From positions 124,001 through 188,000 of the forward strand of contig NZ_ANNU01000010.1 in the NCBI RefSeq assembly GCF_000346615.1: DNA of 64,000 nt. Direction: 5' to 3'. The position numbers were made by a program, and so were the translations under genes. Shown in pieces: positions 23,740 through 33,700 of the stretch; position 1 is the stretch's first letter, and every line of letters begins with the position of its first letter. The notes below the pieces were generated by a model, which had not been told where the DNA came from, did not search any database, and saw only the letters and a program-made list of their open reading frames with translations. Origin of the DNA: Nafulsella turpanensis ZLM-10. Lineage in GTDB: Bacteria; Bacteroidota; Bacteroidia; Cytophagales; Cyclobacteriaceae.

Positions 23740-26253
23740 TTAAACCCTAACTTCAACTTCAATTTCATTCTCAACTTTTACGATTTCATATACGTCAATA
23801 TCTTGATTAATAGCTTCAAAGCTAACAATGACAGAATAGGGCACTTCTTCTTCTAAGTTTCGCTCCCAACCTTTATGGCCAATTATTGCAAGGCCAATTT
23901 CTTCAGGTAGATTATAGGAAGGAACAATAGCCCAATCCTTTTGGAGGGTACTTTCAGAAAGCCTCACGCCCGGAATCCCTTTATCAATTTGCTTTCTTAT
24001 AGCCCAATCAATTCCTCTTCCCGAATTATCGCTGTCAGCATCATCCCCGGCGTCAACATTTTTGAGCATTCTACTTTTAAATGCACCAAACTTTTCTCCC
24101 TCTTTAGAAGTTTCCCAATCCAGCCAAGTAGATAAATATGACTTTGTTCCTTTGCGGGTTCTCCTGGGCTCAGCTTTGTACGACAAGGTTATCTCTATTA
24201 AAATCTGATAGTTATCTCCAGGTCTTCTGAGAGCTTCTGGTATTTTAATGGAATAAACATTTGCCTGTTTTGGTTTAATAGTATCAGTTTGAATGAAAGT
24301 TATTCTGGCAAGGTTATTTCTGATTGCCCTTTCTTTTGAGGGTATTCCATAGCCATAATGTCTCAAAGACGTTAGATGATTATCAGCCTCAAACGCTTTT
24401 TGTGGCCACCTTGCTGAATGGACTGCCAGACCTCGATAAAGAAGAGTAGTTTCCCCAGGAAAAGCTTTTTGAATTGAGGACAAAATATGAGCTACTTTAG
24501 GGGCAGAAAAGGATGTACCAATATCTTTGCTTACTGCAGGTGTGCCATCTAACGTTGAACTTACTAGATCAACAGAAATGCCATCATTCGGAATTACATT
24601 AATGGAACTCTTCTCTCTTACTAAATCACCACCATACTCTACCAACTCCGGCTTAATACTTCCCCAAATTCCTAAGCCTGTCCGGGAAAAAGATGAAATA
24701 TCATCCGTATCACTAAAAGAAATTAAGTCCTCATTTTCATATTTACTGATGCCAATGGATCCTACCGTTAATGCATTTAACGCTTGCGATGGATTTGCTA
24801 TTCTGCAGGAATTGTTACAAAGATAATCAGGATACTCTGCTCCACTATCCAGATGTTCTAAAATTCCAGGATTATTCCTCCATGGTGTAGAACGTGCTAG
24901 ATTTCCTGCTGATACGATAAACAAAACATCATTATCATAAGAAAGCTTATCGATTTGTGCTGCCCAGGCAGACATATGCTTCGTTCTACAAGGGAATCTT
25001 GAATTAACGGATAGATTAAATATTTTCGTGCTCCCACTCTCATAAAAATCGGAAAACACTTTATTCATAAGATCCGGAGGAAAGAGGAGCTTATCGAGAG
25101 ACTTATTACTGTCCAAGATGCGGGCATTTTGAAGCCAAGTCTCTAATTGGAACTTTCCAGATTTAGGCACAACATTCCCATATAAGATTGCCCCTGCTAC
25201 TTTAGTACCATGTCCTCCATTTCCTACTTTGTCTGCTACGGATCCATCGTCAGGCACATAAGATTTTGACTTTCCCGATTCTATAGCTTTCTCTAGCAAC
25301 TTATGTCCTTCCTGAATGCCACTATCAATTACGCAAACTCTTGGGGCATCCTCTGAAGGGGCGATTAACTCAGGATCATACTCAAAATCATGTTCCTGTG
25401 GTTCCGTGGCTGGTTCTTGTAAACCATCATACTCCGTCACCTCAAACAGGTACGGAAAGTTAAAAATCAAATCTTTAATCCCTGCTCCTGTAATTTTAAT
25501 TCTACAAGTAAAGCTATCATCGTATCCAATATATCCGGATGTCACTTCTCCATAAGGTTCGATGAAATTTTCTAAAAGAGTCTGCCTTTCCATCTCCAGC
25601 TCACTTTGCTTTATTTGCGCACTTTCCCTTTTTTTATTCCACCGCTCAAGACTCTCCAGATATTTTTCATCACTTACACCTTCTTTTCTTTCAGGATAGT
25701 CACTAATTCTTACATAACAGGCAATACTGATATCAAAATAATATTCAGTATTATCTTCTATTAAATCCCATTTCTCCCTTAATTCATCTGATAATATTTG
25801 CTCTACTTTCCACTGTTGCCCTTCAATTATATTCCACAATTTGGCCGCAGAGTTTTTGTATTTTGGACTTGACTGATTGATGAATTGATCAATTTTCTCT
25901 TTAAGCTTGGTTAAGCTCACATCGGTTGAAGCTCCGATAATAAATCCGTCACTTTCTTCTGAAACAAGCTCTATACCATAGATGCTTTCTAGTGTTTCAA
26001 TTGAAAAACTACCAGGGTCTACTTCCAAAAATAAAGAAATAGATTCAGGTAAATCAGGAAGATTTTCAGGCCTGTTCTTCCTTGCCTCTTCCCACTCAGC
26101 TATCTTTTTGCCTGAAAGATTATTTAACTGCGAACCATGAACTTGCCTATTTTGAATGTTAGCTTGTGTTTTGGGATTTGGTTTACCACCACCATGAGCC
26201 TTATGCTGACCTTTGACTTTTACAGGTAGCTCTAAATGAGGAAAATCTGGCAT
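23740..26253 (-). CDS. ietS: IetS: subtilase-family protease of an IetAS defence system
   Basis: 837 residues. Subtilisin-type (S8) triad: D310 (RVCVIDSGIQ), H348 (GNGGHGTKVAG) and S581 (IGTSFSAPKVAH). A ~300-residue N-terminal region precedes the protease domain and a ~230-residue beta-rich C-terminal domain follows. Downstream of, and 16 bases from, an AAA+ ATPase gene on the same strand: this ATPase-plus-subtilase pair is IetAS, known first as a toxin-antitoxin-like plasmid stability pair from Agrobacterium (IetA/IetS) and later shown to give anti-phage defence. Lower GC than the structural operon, so likely acquired as cargo. Confidence 0.75.
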   Translation of the reverse strand: MPDFPHLELPVKVKGQHKAHGGGKPNPKTQANIQNRQVHGSQLNNLSGKKIAEWEEARKNRPENLPDLPESISLFLEVDPGSFSIETLESIYGIELVSEESDGFIIGASTDVSLTKLKEKIDQFINQSSPKYKNSAAKLWNIIEGQQWKVEQILSDELREKWDLIEDNTEYYFDISIACYVRISDYPERKEGVSDEKYLESLERWNKKRESAQIKQSELEMERQTLLENFIEPYGEVTSGYIGYDDSFTCRIKITGAGIKDLIFNFPYLFEVTEYDGLQEPATEPQEHDFEYDPELIAPSEDAPRVCVIDSGIQEGHKLLEKAIESGKSKSYVPDDGSVADKVGNGGHGTKVAGAILYGNVVPKSGKFQLETWLQNARILDSNKSLDKLLFPPDLMNKVFSDFYESGSTKIFNLSVNSRFPCRTKHMSAWAAQIDKLSYDNDVLFIVSAGNLARSTPWRNNPGILEHLDSGAEYPDYLCNNSCRIANPSQALNALTVGSIGISKYENEDLISFSDTDDISSFSRTGLGIWGSIKPELVEYGGDLVREKSSINVIPNDGISVDLVSSTLDGTPAVSKDIGTSFSAPKVAHILSSIQKAFPGETTLLYRGLAVHSARWPQKAFEADNHLTSLRHYGYGIPSKERAIRNNLARITFIQTDTIKPKQANVYSIKIPEALRRPGDNYQILIEITLSYKAEPRRTRKGTKSYLSTWLDWETSKEGEKFGAFKSRMLKNVDAGDDADSDNSGRGIDWAIRKQIDKGIPGVRLSESTLQKDWAIVPSYNLPEEIGLAIIGHKGWERNLEEEVPYSVIVSFEAINQDIDVYEIVKVENEIEVEVRV

Positions 26254-26269
26254 ATACTATTTAATGCAT

Positions 26270-27277
26270 TTATTGCTTTAAAGGATTAAACTCCTTTAAA
26301 ATTTTCTCAAAATGTTGTTGGTTTATAATTTTCTCATTGCTCATAATAGCAAGCTTTGACACACTTTGAGCGATCTTTACTGTTTCAGCTGCAGATATAT
26401 TCCCTAATTCATTTAGTATTTTCTCCCATGATATATCTTTAGATGTATTCATGGAAGATAAGGACATCTTGAGGAGGGCTTTAACCTCATTTTTGGAGGG
26501 CTTTCCTATTTCGATCACTTCATCAAAACGTCTAAAAATAGCAGGATCAATGGATGTTTCAAGGTTTGTAGTTGCAATCAATAGTCCTTCAGAATCATAC
26601 TCATCTAATAAATACAACAGTAAATTTACTATTCTATTCATTTCACCCACTTCCTGGGTATATGATCTTGACTTTGCTATAAAGTCAAATTCATCTAACA
26701 AAAGTACGCTAGGGTGTCCACCTACTATTTCAAATATGCTCTTTAAATTTTTCAGAGAATCCCCAAGATAAGAAGAGAGTAAGGCTTCAAACCGGACTTT
26801 ATAAAACGGCAATCCAACATTCCAGGCTATTCTTTCTGCACCCATACTTTTCCCATTTCCAGGAGAGCCATAAAGCAATATTTTACGCGACGGCTTTAGT
26901 CCATGTATAGCAAGCCTTTCTCTTGCAACATACTCCTTTTCTATTCTCTGAAACCTATCTTCAATTATGTCAGGCAAAATCATATGATGCCTTAGATCCT
27001 GTCTGCTAATCTGGGAAACTAGAGGGGATTTGGTACGTTGGCTTATAGGAATCTCATTTGGGAAAATATTCTTTAGCTCCTTCTTAAGACCCTCATTTCT
27101 ATGAACATTCTCCTCTAGAATATTTTTAAGCTGATGCGACAGCTTTGTATGTCCCTTATCTTCCTCCTCTTTAATAATTTGCAAAGCAACTTTGACAAGG
27201 TCATCGTTTTTATCACCTTCTATTGATTTAAAGAGTCGTTTAAGAGTTTCCTGTTTCATTGCACGTAAATAATGCAA
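26270..27277 (-). CDS. ietA: IetA: AAA+ ATPase of an IetAS defence system
   Basis: 335 residues. One AAA+ domain: Walker A GSPGNGKS (137-144), Walker B LLLDEFDFIAK, sensor region LLIATTNLETSIDPAIFRRFDEV with arginine-rich end. The N-terminal ~100 residues are helical. Presumably controls or presents substrates to the subtilase encoded directly downstream. Transcribed first in a two-gene minus-strand operon inserted between plus-strand core blocks. Confidence 0.75.
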   Translation of the reverse strand: MHYLRAMKQETLKRLFKSIEGDKNDDLVKVALQIIKEEEDKGHTKLSHQLKNILEENVHRNEGLKKELKNIFPNEIPISQRTKSPLVSQISRQDLRHHMILPDIIEDRFQRIEKEYVARERLAIHGLKPSRKILLYGSPGNGKSMGAERIAWNVGLPFYKVRFEALLSSYLGDSLKNLKSIFEIVGGHPSVLLLDEFDFIAKSRSYTQEVGEMNRIVNLLLYLLDEYDSEGLLIATTNLETSIDPAIFRRFDEVIEIGKPSKNEVKALLKMSLSSMNTSKDISWEKILNELGNISAAETVKIAQSVSKLAIMSNEKIINQQHFEKILKEFNPLKQ

Positions 27278-27500
27278 ATATACTGATTATATTCAAAGCT
27301 TATGTGATATAATTTAAACGGTAGTTTACGAAAATAGATTTCAAATTTCAAACTATGATCCCTAAGTTCCATGCAGCTAGACGCTTAATAGCTAAGAAGT
27401 AAACCCGCAAAAATACCTCCCCAATCCCGAACCAAAGCGAAACCTAATCCTCTCCTTTCCATATCATTACTTTTCAATTTACCACTTGAATCCCAAGAAA

Positions 27501-27674
27501 ATGAAAAGTAAAAATCAAGCAGCCTGCAAGAGCTCTTCCGGAGGAAAAAAAGCCAACACCGCAAGAGTTACTATGATCAGCCGTAGGGCGAAGCAAATCA
27601 GGAAAACGAATGAAGAATGGACGAAGGCTATTCAACGGGCCTCAAAAGAGCTGAAAAAAGAAGGTAAACTTTAA
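27501..27674 (+). CDS. Small basic protein, DNA-binding/condensing candidate
   Basis: 58 residues, strongly basic with Lys/Arg-rich sequence: SRRAKQIRKTNEEWTKAIQR and SKELKKEGKL. The pattern resembles small basic proteins of Bacteroidota viruses and elements that may coat or condense DNA. Start chosen at the ATG 27501; a TTG 15 bases upstream is possible. It precedes the methyltransferase by 14 bases, so same operon. Confidence 0.45.
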   Translation: MKSKNQAACKSSSGGKKANTARVTMISRRAKQIRKTNEEWTKAIQRASKELKKEGKL

Positions 27675-27688
27675 TCTTTTACGCAGCC

Positions 27689-28447
27689 ATGAATCAGCAC
27701 CAGTTGAACCAGGAGATAGAGGAGTTTATTAAAAGGAAGGATGTCCTGGAGGAAGTCTATTCCCCAAGTGACCTTGCCTTTATTAATCAGTATGAAGGAT
27801 CCGGAGGACAGGGAGGCAAAGGTGCAAAAGGCGAAGGAGTACTATACGAATACTATACTCCTGAATTTATCTGCAATCACATGTGGGAGCTCGCCAGACA
27901 CCATGGGTTTAAGGCGGGGGAAAGTGTTTTGGAACCAAGCTGTGGTACGGGAAGATTTTTTGCCGGCGCTCCAAAAGCAAGTAAGCTTGTAGGCTTCGAA
28001 ATCAATGAAACAACGGCCCGGATTGCTGAATTAAACTATCCTGAGGCCACTATTCATCGGGGCTATTTTGAAACGGCTTTTCTGGAACCACCAAGGTTCA
28101 CAGAAAAGATGAGAAACGGAGTAAGTTGGCTTGATGAGTACCCTTTTGGTTTAGTGATTGGGAATCCTCCATATGGGAAGTACAAAAATATGTTCAGCAG
28201 CTATTTCCCAAAGCCCAAAGTGCTGCAGATCGAGATATTTTTTATGTATTACGGCCTGCTTCTTTTGAAATCGGGAGGTTTACTATTATACATTACTTCT
28301 TCCGGATTTTTAAGAAACGGCAATACCTACGATCAACTGAAAGAGGACCTGGCTAAACTTTGCGAATTAATAGATGCATATCGTTTGCCTCCGGTTTTTG
28401 CATCCAGCCCCGTACCTACCGATATTCTTGTATTCAGAAAAAAATAA
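27689..28447 (+). CDS. N6-adenine DNA methyltransferase (HsdM-type fold)
   Basis: 252 residues. S-adenosylmethionine motif LEPSCGTGRFFAG (E82 onward) and catalytic NPPY (159-162, in GNPPYGKYKNM) show an N6-adenine methyltransferase in the order typical of type I HsdM / type II gamma-class. Its N-terminus has GGQGGKGAKGEG, a glycine-rich loop. Next comes a RadC/JAB gene one base after its stop, then (after Ntn cargo) a large helicase. Methyltransferase plus giant helicase is the composition of phage P1 DarB, here split into separate genes; an antirestriction or self-methylation role is plausible. Confidence 0.7.
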   Translation: MNQHQLNQEIEEFIKRKDVLEEVYSPSDLAFINQYEGSGGQGGKGAKGEGVLYEYYTPEFICNHMWELARHHGFKAGESVLEPSCGTGRFFAGAPKASKLVGFEINETTARIAELNYPEATIHRGYFETAFLEPPRFTEKMRNGVSWLDEYPFGLVIGNPPYGKYKNMFSSYFPKPKVLQIEIFFMYYGLLLLKSGGLLLYITSSGFLRNGNTYDQLKEDLAKLCELIDAYRLPPVFASSPVPTDILVFRKK

Positions 28448-28448
28448 G

Positions 28449-29009
28449 ATGAAACGTAACAATGACAGAAAGAAGAGCCTAATAGCATATGCTAAACCAA
28501 AGCCTTATAGCTATTCCGAAAAGCCTGACCTGATTATAGGAGAACTTTCAGGCTTAAAAGGACAGTTTAAACCGAACCTCATTCCGGAAATTAAAATCAG
28601 CTACAATAAAGGAAAGCGCATTCTGGGAAATATCAAATCTTCAGCCGATGTGCAGGATTTTATCAGGAAGCAATACAAAAGAGGAACCATAGAAACCCAG
28701 GAATATTTCAATGTCATCTACCTCGACAGAAAAAACAGTATCATTGGCTTTTACCGCCATAGCAAGGGTGGTGTTGCTGGCACCATTGCCGATTTAAAGA
28801 TTGTATTTGGCATTGCCTTAAAAAGCCTGTCCAGCAGCATGATTTTAAGCCACAATCATCCCTCTAATAATCTAAAGCCCAGTCAGGCAGATATTACTTT
28901 AACGAATAAATTTAAGGAGATTGGAAAATTACACGATATCCCGGTCCTGGATCATATAATTGTCGCAAAACAAGGATACTATTCTTTCGCTGATGAAGGG
29001 TTGATCTAA
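28449..29009 (+). CDS. RadC-family JAB/MPN metallo-domain protein
   Basis: 186 residues. JAB/MPN zinc site: H135-x-H137 (SHNHPSNN) and D148 (KPSQAD), the order seen in RadC-family proteins, and the C-terminal DHIIVAKQGYYSFAD. The N-terminal ~70 residues carry the shared-type motif LSGLKGQ (33-39). RadC-like proteins are very common on Bacteroidota mobile elements; the biochemical role is unsettled. Start at 28449 directly follows the methyltransferase stop; an upstream in-frame start at 28374 is less likely. Confidence 0.75.
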   Translation: MKRNNDRKKSLIAYAKPKPYSYSEKPDLIIGELSGLKGQFKPNLIPEIKISYNKGKRILGNIKSSADVQDFIRKQYKRGTIETQEYFNVIYLDRKNSIIGFYRHSKGGVAGTIADLKIVFGIALKSLSSSMILSHNHPSNNLKPSQADITLTNKFKEIGKLHDIPVLDHIIVAKQGYYSFADEGLI

Positions 29010-29116
29010 TTGGGAATGATTCCATTTTCTTGCCATAGCCGTCTCGACGAAAAGCGGGAGTGAGCTACCTACCTTAGCCCACCTTGTTTCGGGGCTATTT
29101 ATTGCCTAACGTTTTT

Positions 29117-30277
29117 CTATTTTTTGCTCAAACTCTGCATCTTAGGATCTACGAATAGTTGAACAGTAAACTCATCATCTACTGGAGTAGTTAGCGATTT
29201 AACGAAGTCAAAAAGAGTTTCGGAATTAAAGAAGAATGCCTTTTCTTCTCCTTCTACCTTTAGTTCAAATAAAGAAAAAGCCTCTATAAACTCCTTCGAA
29301 AAAACTGAAATAATAATAGGCAGTTTAGTACTGATAAAGATAAAATAATCCGCGTCAAGTATATCAATGATATGATTTACCTCTTCGCTCCATTTACAGG
29401 CCCAATTAAACCTTTTATCTTGCCATTCTTGACTTTCTAATACGGCTTTAGGTTGATAATTCCCAAATGGTCTTCGTGAAAAACGAAAATGTGTAAATGT
29501 ATTGCCAATAAATTCCAGATTATCTCGTACCACTACTGTTACGGCTTGAGCCTCCCCAAAAACATCAGAAAGATGGAAAGATTGGAGGTTTTGTCCATTA
29601 TGTTGAAATGGAAAGTAGCTAATGTCTTTTTGCCAGTGGATGCCGAATTTATCTATTCGAATCCCAGAGAAATGCCCGCCTACACCTTGCCCAATTAAAT
29701 CAGCTACATACTTAAACGACTGAAATACAGCACAAATACTAACTAAATTCTGCTCGTCATTAATGGTACGGTGTCGAAGTTCGAAGAAAAGTTGATTGGA
29801 ATACTCAACAAATTCAGAACTTATACTTCCCGCATGAACTGGCTCAAAGAAATCATGCTCTTTATAACCCTTAACGCTATTACAATCATAGGAAACCAAA
29901 ATGGGCATTTCGTTCTCAATAAACCCCGCAATGATTCGGACTTCACCACCTCCATATTCTTTACACACATGTTCAAAACACCCTTTTATATCTCTCCATT
30001 CAGAATTATTTAAAGCGAATTTTAAGATGTCAATTGTTTCATGTGCAGTCCTCACATTACCTGCAAATGCTAAGATTAGACGGTCCTCAAGGTTGTAAAT
30101 TTTTAACCACTGCTCTTGTGTAACTCTTTCACTTGCCAAAATATGCTTTTCACCAAAAGTTGAAACATCACTCCAAACTTTTGCATTCTCAACACTTGCC
30201 TTGTTGTCGTATGTAATTGCACTATCTGCTGCTATGAAAACAGAAGTCTTATTCTTCCAACCGGTGATATAAGTCAT
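29117..30277 (-). CDS. Proteasome-like Ntn hydrolase, cargo gene
   Basis: 386 residues. The N-terminus MTYITGWKNKTSVFIAADSA matches a proteasome beta / Ntn hydrolase: after Met removal T2 would be the nucleophile, D18 sits exactly 16 residues later (mature T1/D17 spacing), and K59 (LKIYNLEDRLILAFAG) matches the catalytic-lysine strand. The C-terminal half is unlike proteasome subunits and unassigned. It lies alone on the minus strand between the RadC and helicase genes, in lower-GC DNA. Probably a defence or stress cargo gene. Confidence 0.5.
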   Translation of the reverse strand: MTYITGWKNKTSVFIAADSAITYDNKASVENAKVWSDVSTFGEKHILASERVTQEQWLKIYNLEDRLILAFAGNVRTAHETIDILKFALNNSEWRDIKGCFEHVCKEYGGGEVRIIAGFIENEMPILVSYDCNSVKGYKEHDFFEPVHAGSISSEFVEYSNQLFFELRHRTINDEQNLVSICAVFQSFKYVADLIGQGVGGHFSGIRIDKFGIHWQKDISYFPFQHNGQNLQSFHLSDVFGEAQAVTVVVRDNLEFIGNTFTHFRFSRRPFGNYQPKAVLESQEWQDKRFNWACKWSEEVNHIIDILDADYFIFISTKLPIIISVFSKEFIEAFSLFELKVEGEEKAFFFNSETLFDFVKSLTTPVDDEFTVQLFVDPKMQSLSKK

Positions 30278-30559
30278 ATTCTTATCTCTTATTTAGTGGC
30301 AGCCAGCTACTGGAAAAAGTCCATTGCAAAGGGGATTTATATTTCTTATGGTTTTAATATTTTTCTGACACATTGCATCTGACCATCATTTCTAAACTTT
30401 GCTAAATTTAGAGTTAATTCTATAATTAAGCTCAATAATACTAATACTTCCCACGGCTCAATCTCTTCATCAAGTACAATGCGGATTTAGTACCCCCTTT
30501 AGCTTTCCAAAACAGAATCAACCCGAAAGTAATGAGCTTCCTCCTGCTATCATTACTGA

Positions 30560-30781
30560 ATGAATCACAAAGACGCTCAAAGAGACCAGGTAAAACAGCT
30601 TAGGCTCCTTATACGCAGGGAGCTACAAAGCTGTAATCCGTCGGCTACGCCTAACTTTTGCGAAATGATTAAAACTCAAAGCGGTTATAAAAAAGCGGAG
30701 AGCATGACCATTAGCTATGCCATTACTAACGGAGTGGGTGTAGGAGCCGCTATAGCCCAGTTGGAAAGTGAGATGGAGTAA
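30560..30781 (+). CDS. Small protein upstream of the helicase
   Basis: 73 residues, helical, with KQLRLLIRRELQSC and a hydrophobic C-terminus YAITNGVGVGAAIAQLESE. It lies 17 bases before the helicase, so it is likely co-transcribed. No family recognised; probably an accessory of the helicase or a small regulator. Confidence 0.45.
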   Translation: MNHKDAQRDQVKQLRLLIRRELQSCNPSATPNFCEMIKTQSGYKKAESMTISYAITNGVGVGAAIAQLESEME

Positions 30782-30798
30782 TTCAAGGAGGCTTCACA

Positions 30799-33700
30799 AT
30801 GACTAAATCTCTCTCCTACTACCGAGCCCGCATAGAGCACATTGAAAATCTGCTGGATGAATACAGAGAAGAGCTTAAAAGCAACATCAGCGAAAGCAGA
30901 AGGGAAATTGTAGAAAAGAATATTGCCCTGCTCCGGAATGGGGTGTTTCCACCCAATAATGCACATCAGGAAGCACAAAACCAGATTTTTCAGCTCCTAT
31001 CAAAGAAAAATCACCCTAATACCCCGCTATCCTTTACCGAAATCAGCAGGTACAACACCTGGTTTGAAATACACCCGGAAAAAGTAGCCGGGGAAGAAGT
31101 TATCAGCACCTCCAGAGAGTTCCCGCTAACGATTAAAGGCTTGAAAGAAGATATTGAAAGAACCTTAAAGGCCGGTATGGCTGGGGAAAACTTAAAACTA
31201 CCAACTATTCATATGATGAAGCTCAAAGCCAAAGCCCTTAAACTAAAACTCGATCTGCTTAAAGGAAATGATAATCTGGAAGACTTAAACAACTATGCCC
31301 TCAATGGCCTTGATGAAGAAGATTTTCTGGATGGACTGGGCGAACTGGGTGAAGCGGATTTGGAAACTGTAAATACGAATTATCTTACCGTACACTCTAT
31401 TCTGAAAAAATCAGAGGAAGAAAAGAAACAGCAAAACAAGAAGACTCTTTCTTTTGAAGAAGTGGATACTCTTTATAACAAAGGTATTTCTGAAGAAGAG
31501 AAAAAGGCATGGGTCTGGTATAAAAGGTCGCTTGGCTTCCCCATGAAAGGCTGGGAAAAGTACTATGTCCATTCAAAGGCGGGTAAAAGCGAGGAAGTTC
31601 TAAAGACAACTGAAGATACCATTATCAAGGATAACCGTTGGGAGAACGTGACCAGCGTGAAGAAAGGGAATATCATCGGCAAGCCTACAAAGTTCTCCAA
31701 TGAGTACGACGGCATAAACTATCTGGTGTTTATCGGGACGGATGGCCATAAATACCTGGTCAACGAAAAGCATGTCAGCCGCCAAAGCACCGGAATGAGA
31801 ACGGATGAAAAGGTGCTGAATGAATGGGTAGAAAAGGAGATCTTATTTTACTCTAAAGGAGATTACCTGCCTTACCCCTACTTCGCCTATGGCAATATGT
31901 ATGACCGGGAGCTGCAGCTGAAGGAAGATAAGGAAGCTATTGTGGAGAAATTCGGAGAGGCTGTCTTCCGTAAACATGAGGAGCTGATTAACTCTTTAAA
32001 ACCAAAGCTGATCACCGTAACGAATCCTGACCCTAATGAAAGACCCAAGATCCTGGCTATTTCCGACTTTGCCAAAAATTTCATTGTTTCAGAGCTCAGA
32101 GACGAAACAGGTATAGAATTTCCTGCCAACAGCGAAGATAAGGAGGGCATTCCTGTTGCCAGATACAGTCTTAACGAAGCCTTTACCGAATGGCTGCGTT
32201 CTCTGGATAATCATCATTTCAGGGAAGTATCTGCTTATGAAATCATTCAGTACTACCTGAACGGGAAAAATTTAGGCAAAAAGTTTTCGGATGAAGAAAA
32301 GTCCACCATCGATAAATATGGCAGAATCGAAGGGGAAGAACTATTTAGTAAATTCCTCTACGAAGCAGTCACTTTTGAGGATCAGCAAAAGATAGACTTC
32401 AGCTGGAACAGGGTGTACAATGGCTACAGCTCTATCCCCTATCACCGGGTGCCGATTGGCTTTCAATGTTCCTATAAATTCAAGCAGTTCAGTTTACAGT
32501 TTACACCAGCGCAACGGGAAGCGATTGCCTTTATGGAGATCGCAGGCTCCGGCATTATTGCGTATGATGTAGGGGTAGGAAAAACCATGTCGGCCATCAT
32601 TACGGCTGCCAACGCTTTGTTTTCCGGAAAGTGTAAGCGCCCCTTCATTGTGGTTCCTAATCCCACTTATCAGAAATGGGTACGGGAAATCATTGGCTAT
32701 ACTGATCCGCGCTCCGGAGAGTTTATCCCTGGGGTACTGTCTCATACCGGCGTAAAAGTAAATGACTGGTACAACCTCGGCACTGACATCATCAAAAAGC
32801 TTGATTTTGAGAAGGCCGTAGAGGAAAATACCATTACCATGCTGACCTACGAAGGCCTTAATAAGATAGGCTTTTCCTCCAAAGTTATGGGTCTCCTATT
32901 CCAGGAGCTTAGTGAAATTCTGGCTCAGGCAAGGGATGAGGAAAAATCAGCCCGTGACCTGGAGAAGAAGTACCAGACCTTCCGGGAATTAATAGGTGTA
33001 GGACTTAAAAACACCATCGCAGATATTGATACCCTTGGCTTTGATTACATTGTAATAGATGAAGGGCATAATTTTAAAAACGTTTTTGCCGATGTGCCCA
33101 CCGATGAGGATGGTGTGAAGCGCTTTAAAATTCAGGGCGCCCAAAGCTCAAGGGCAGTCAAAGCCTTTTTCCTTTGCAATTATATTCAGCGCACTTTCGG
33201 CAGTAATGTGATGCTGCTGACGGCTACTCCTTTTACCAATAGTCCTCTGGAGATCTACTCCATGCTATCGCTGGTAGGCCATGAAAGTATGCGGAAAATG
33301 GGAATCATCTCGGTGGAGCGGTTTATGGAAACTTTTGTGCTACAGTCCCTGGAATATGTGAATAGCTATGATGATACCATCCGGGAGGCCGTGGTGGTAA
33401 AGAGCTTTAATAATCGGCTCATCCTGCAGCGCCTGATCCATAATCATATCGCCTATAAAACCGGGGAAGAAGCCGGGGTGAAAAGACCCTGTAAAGTCAA
33501 TCTGCCCCGGATCAATGCCACCCAGGAAGACGGCAGCATTAAAAGATTGCCGAATGACAAGCAGATTGTCACCTATCTGCAGATGAGCGGGCCGCAAAGA
33601 GATAACCAGCAGGCAATCATTGAAGCGGCAAGATCGGGAAGTGCCAAAGATGGAAGTATTATGCGGGCCATGGGACAATCGCTGGACAACGCCCTTTCTC

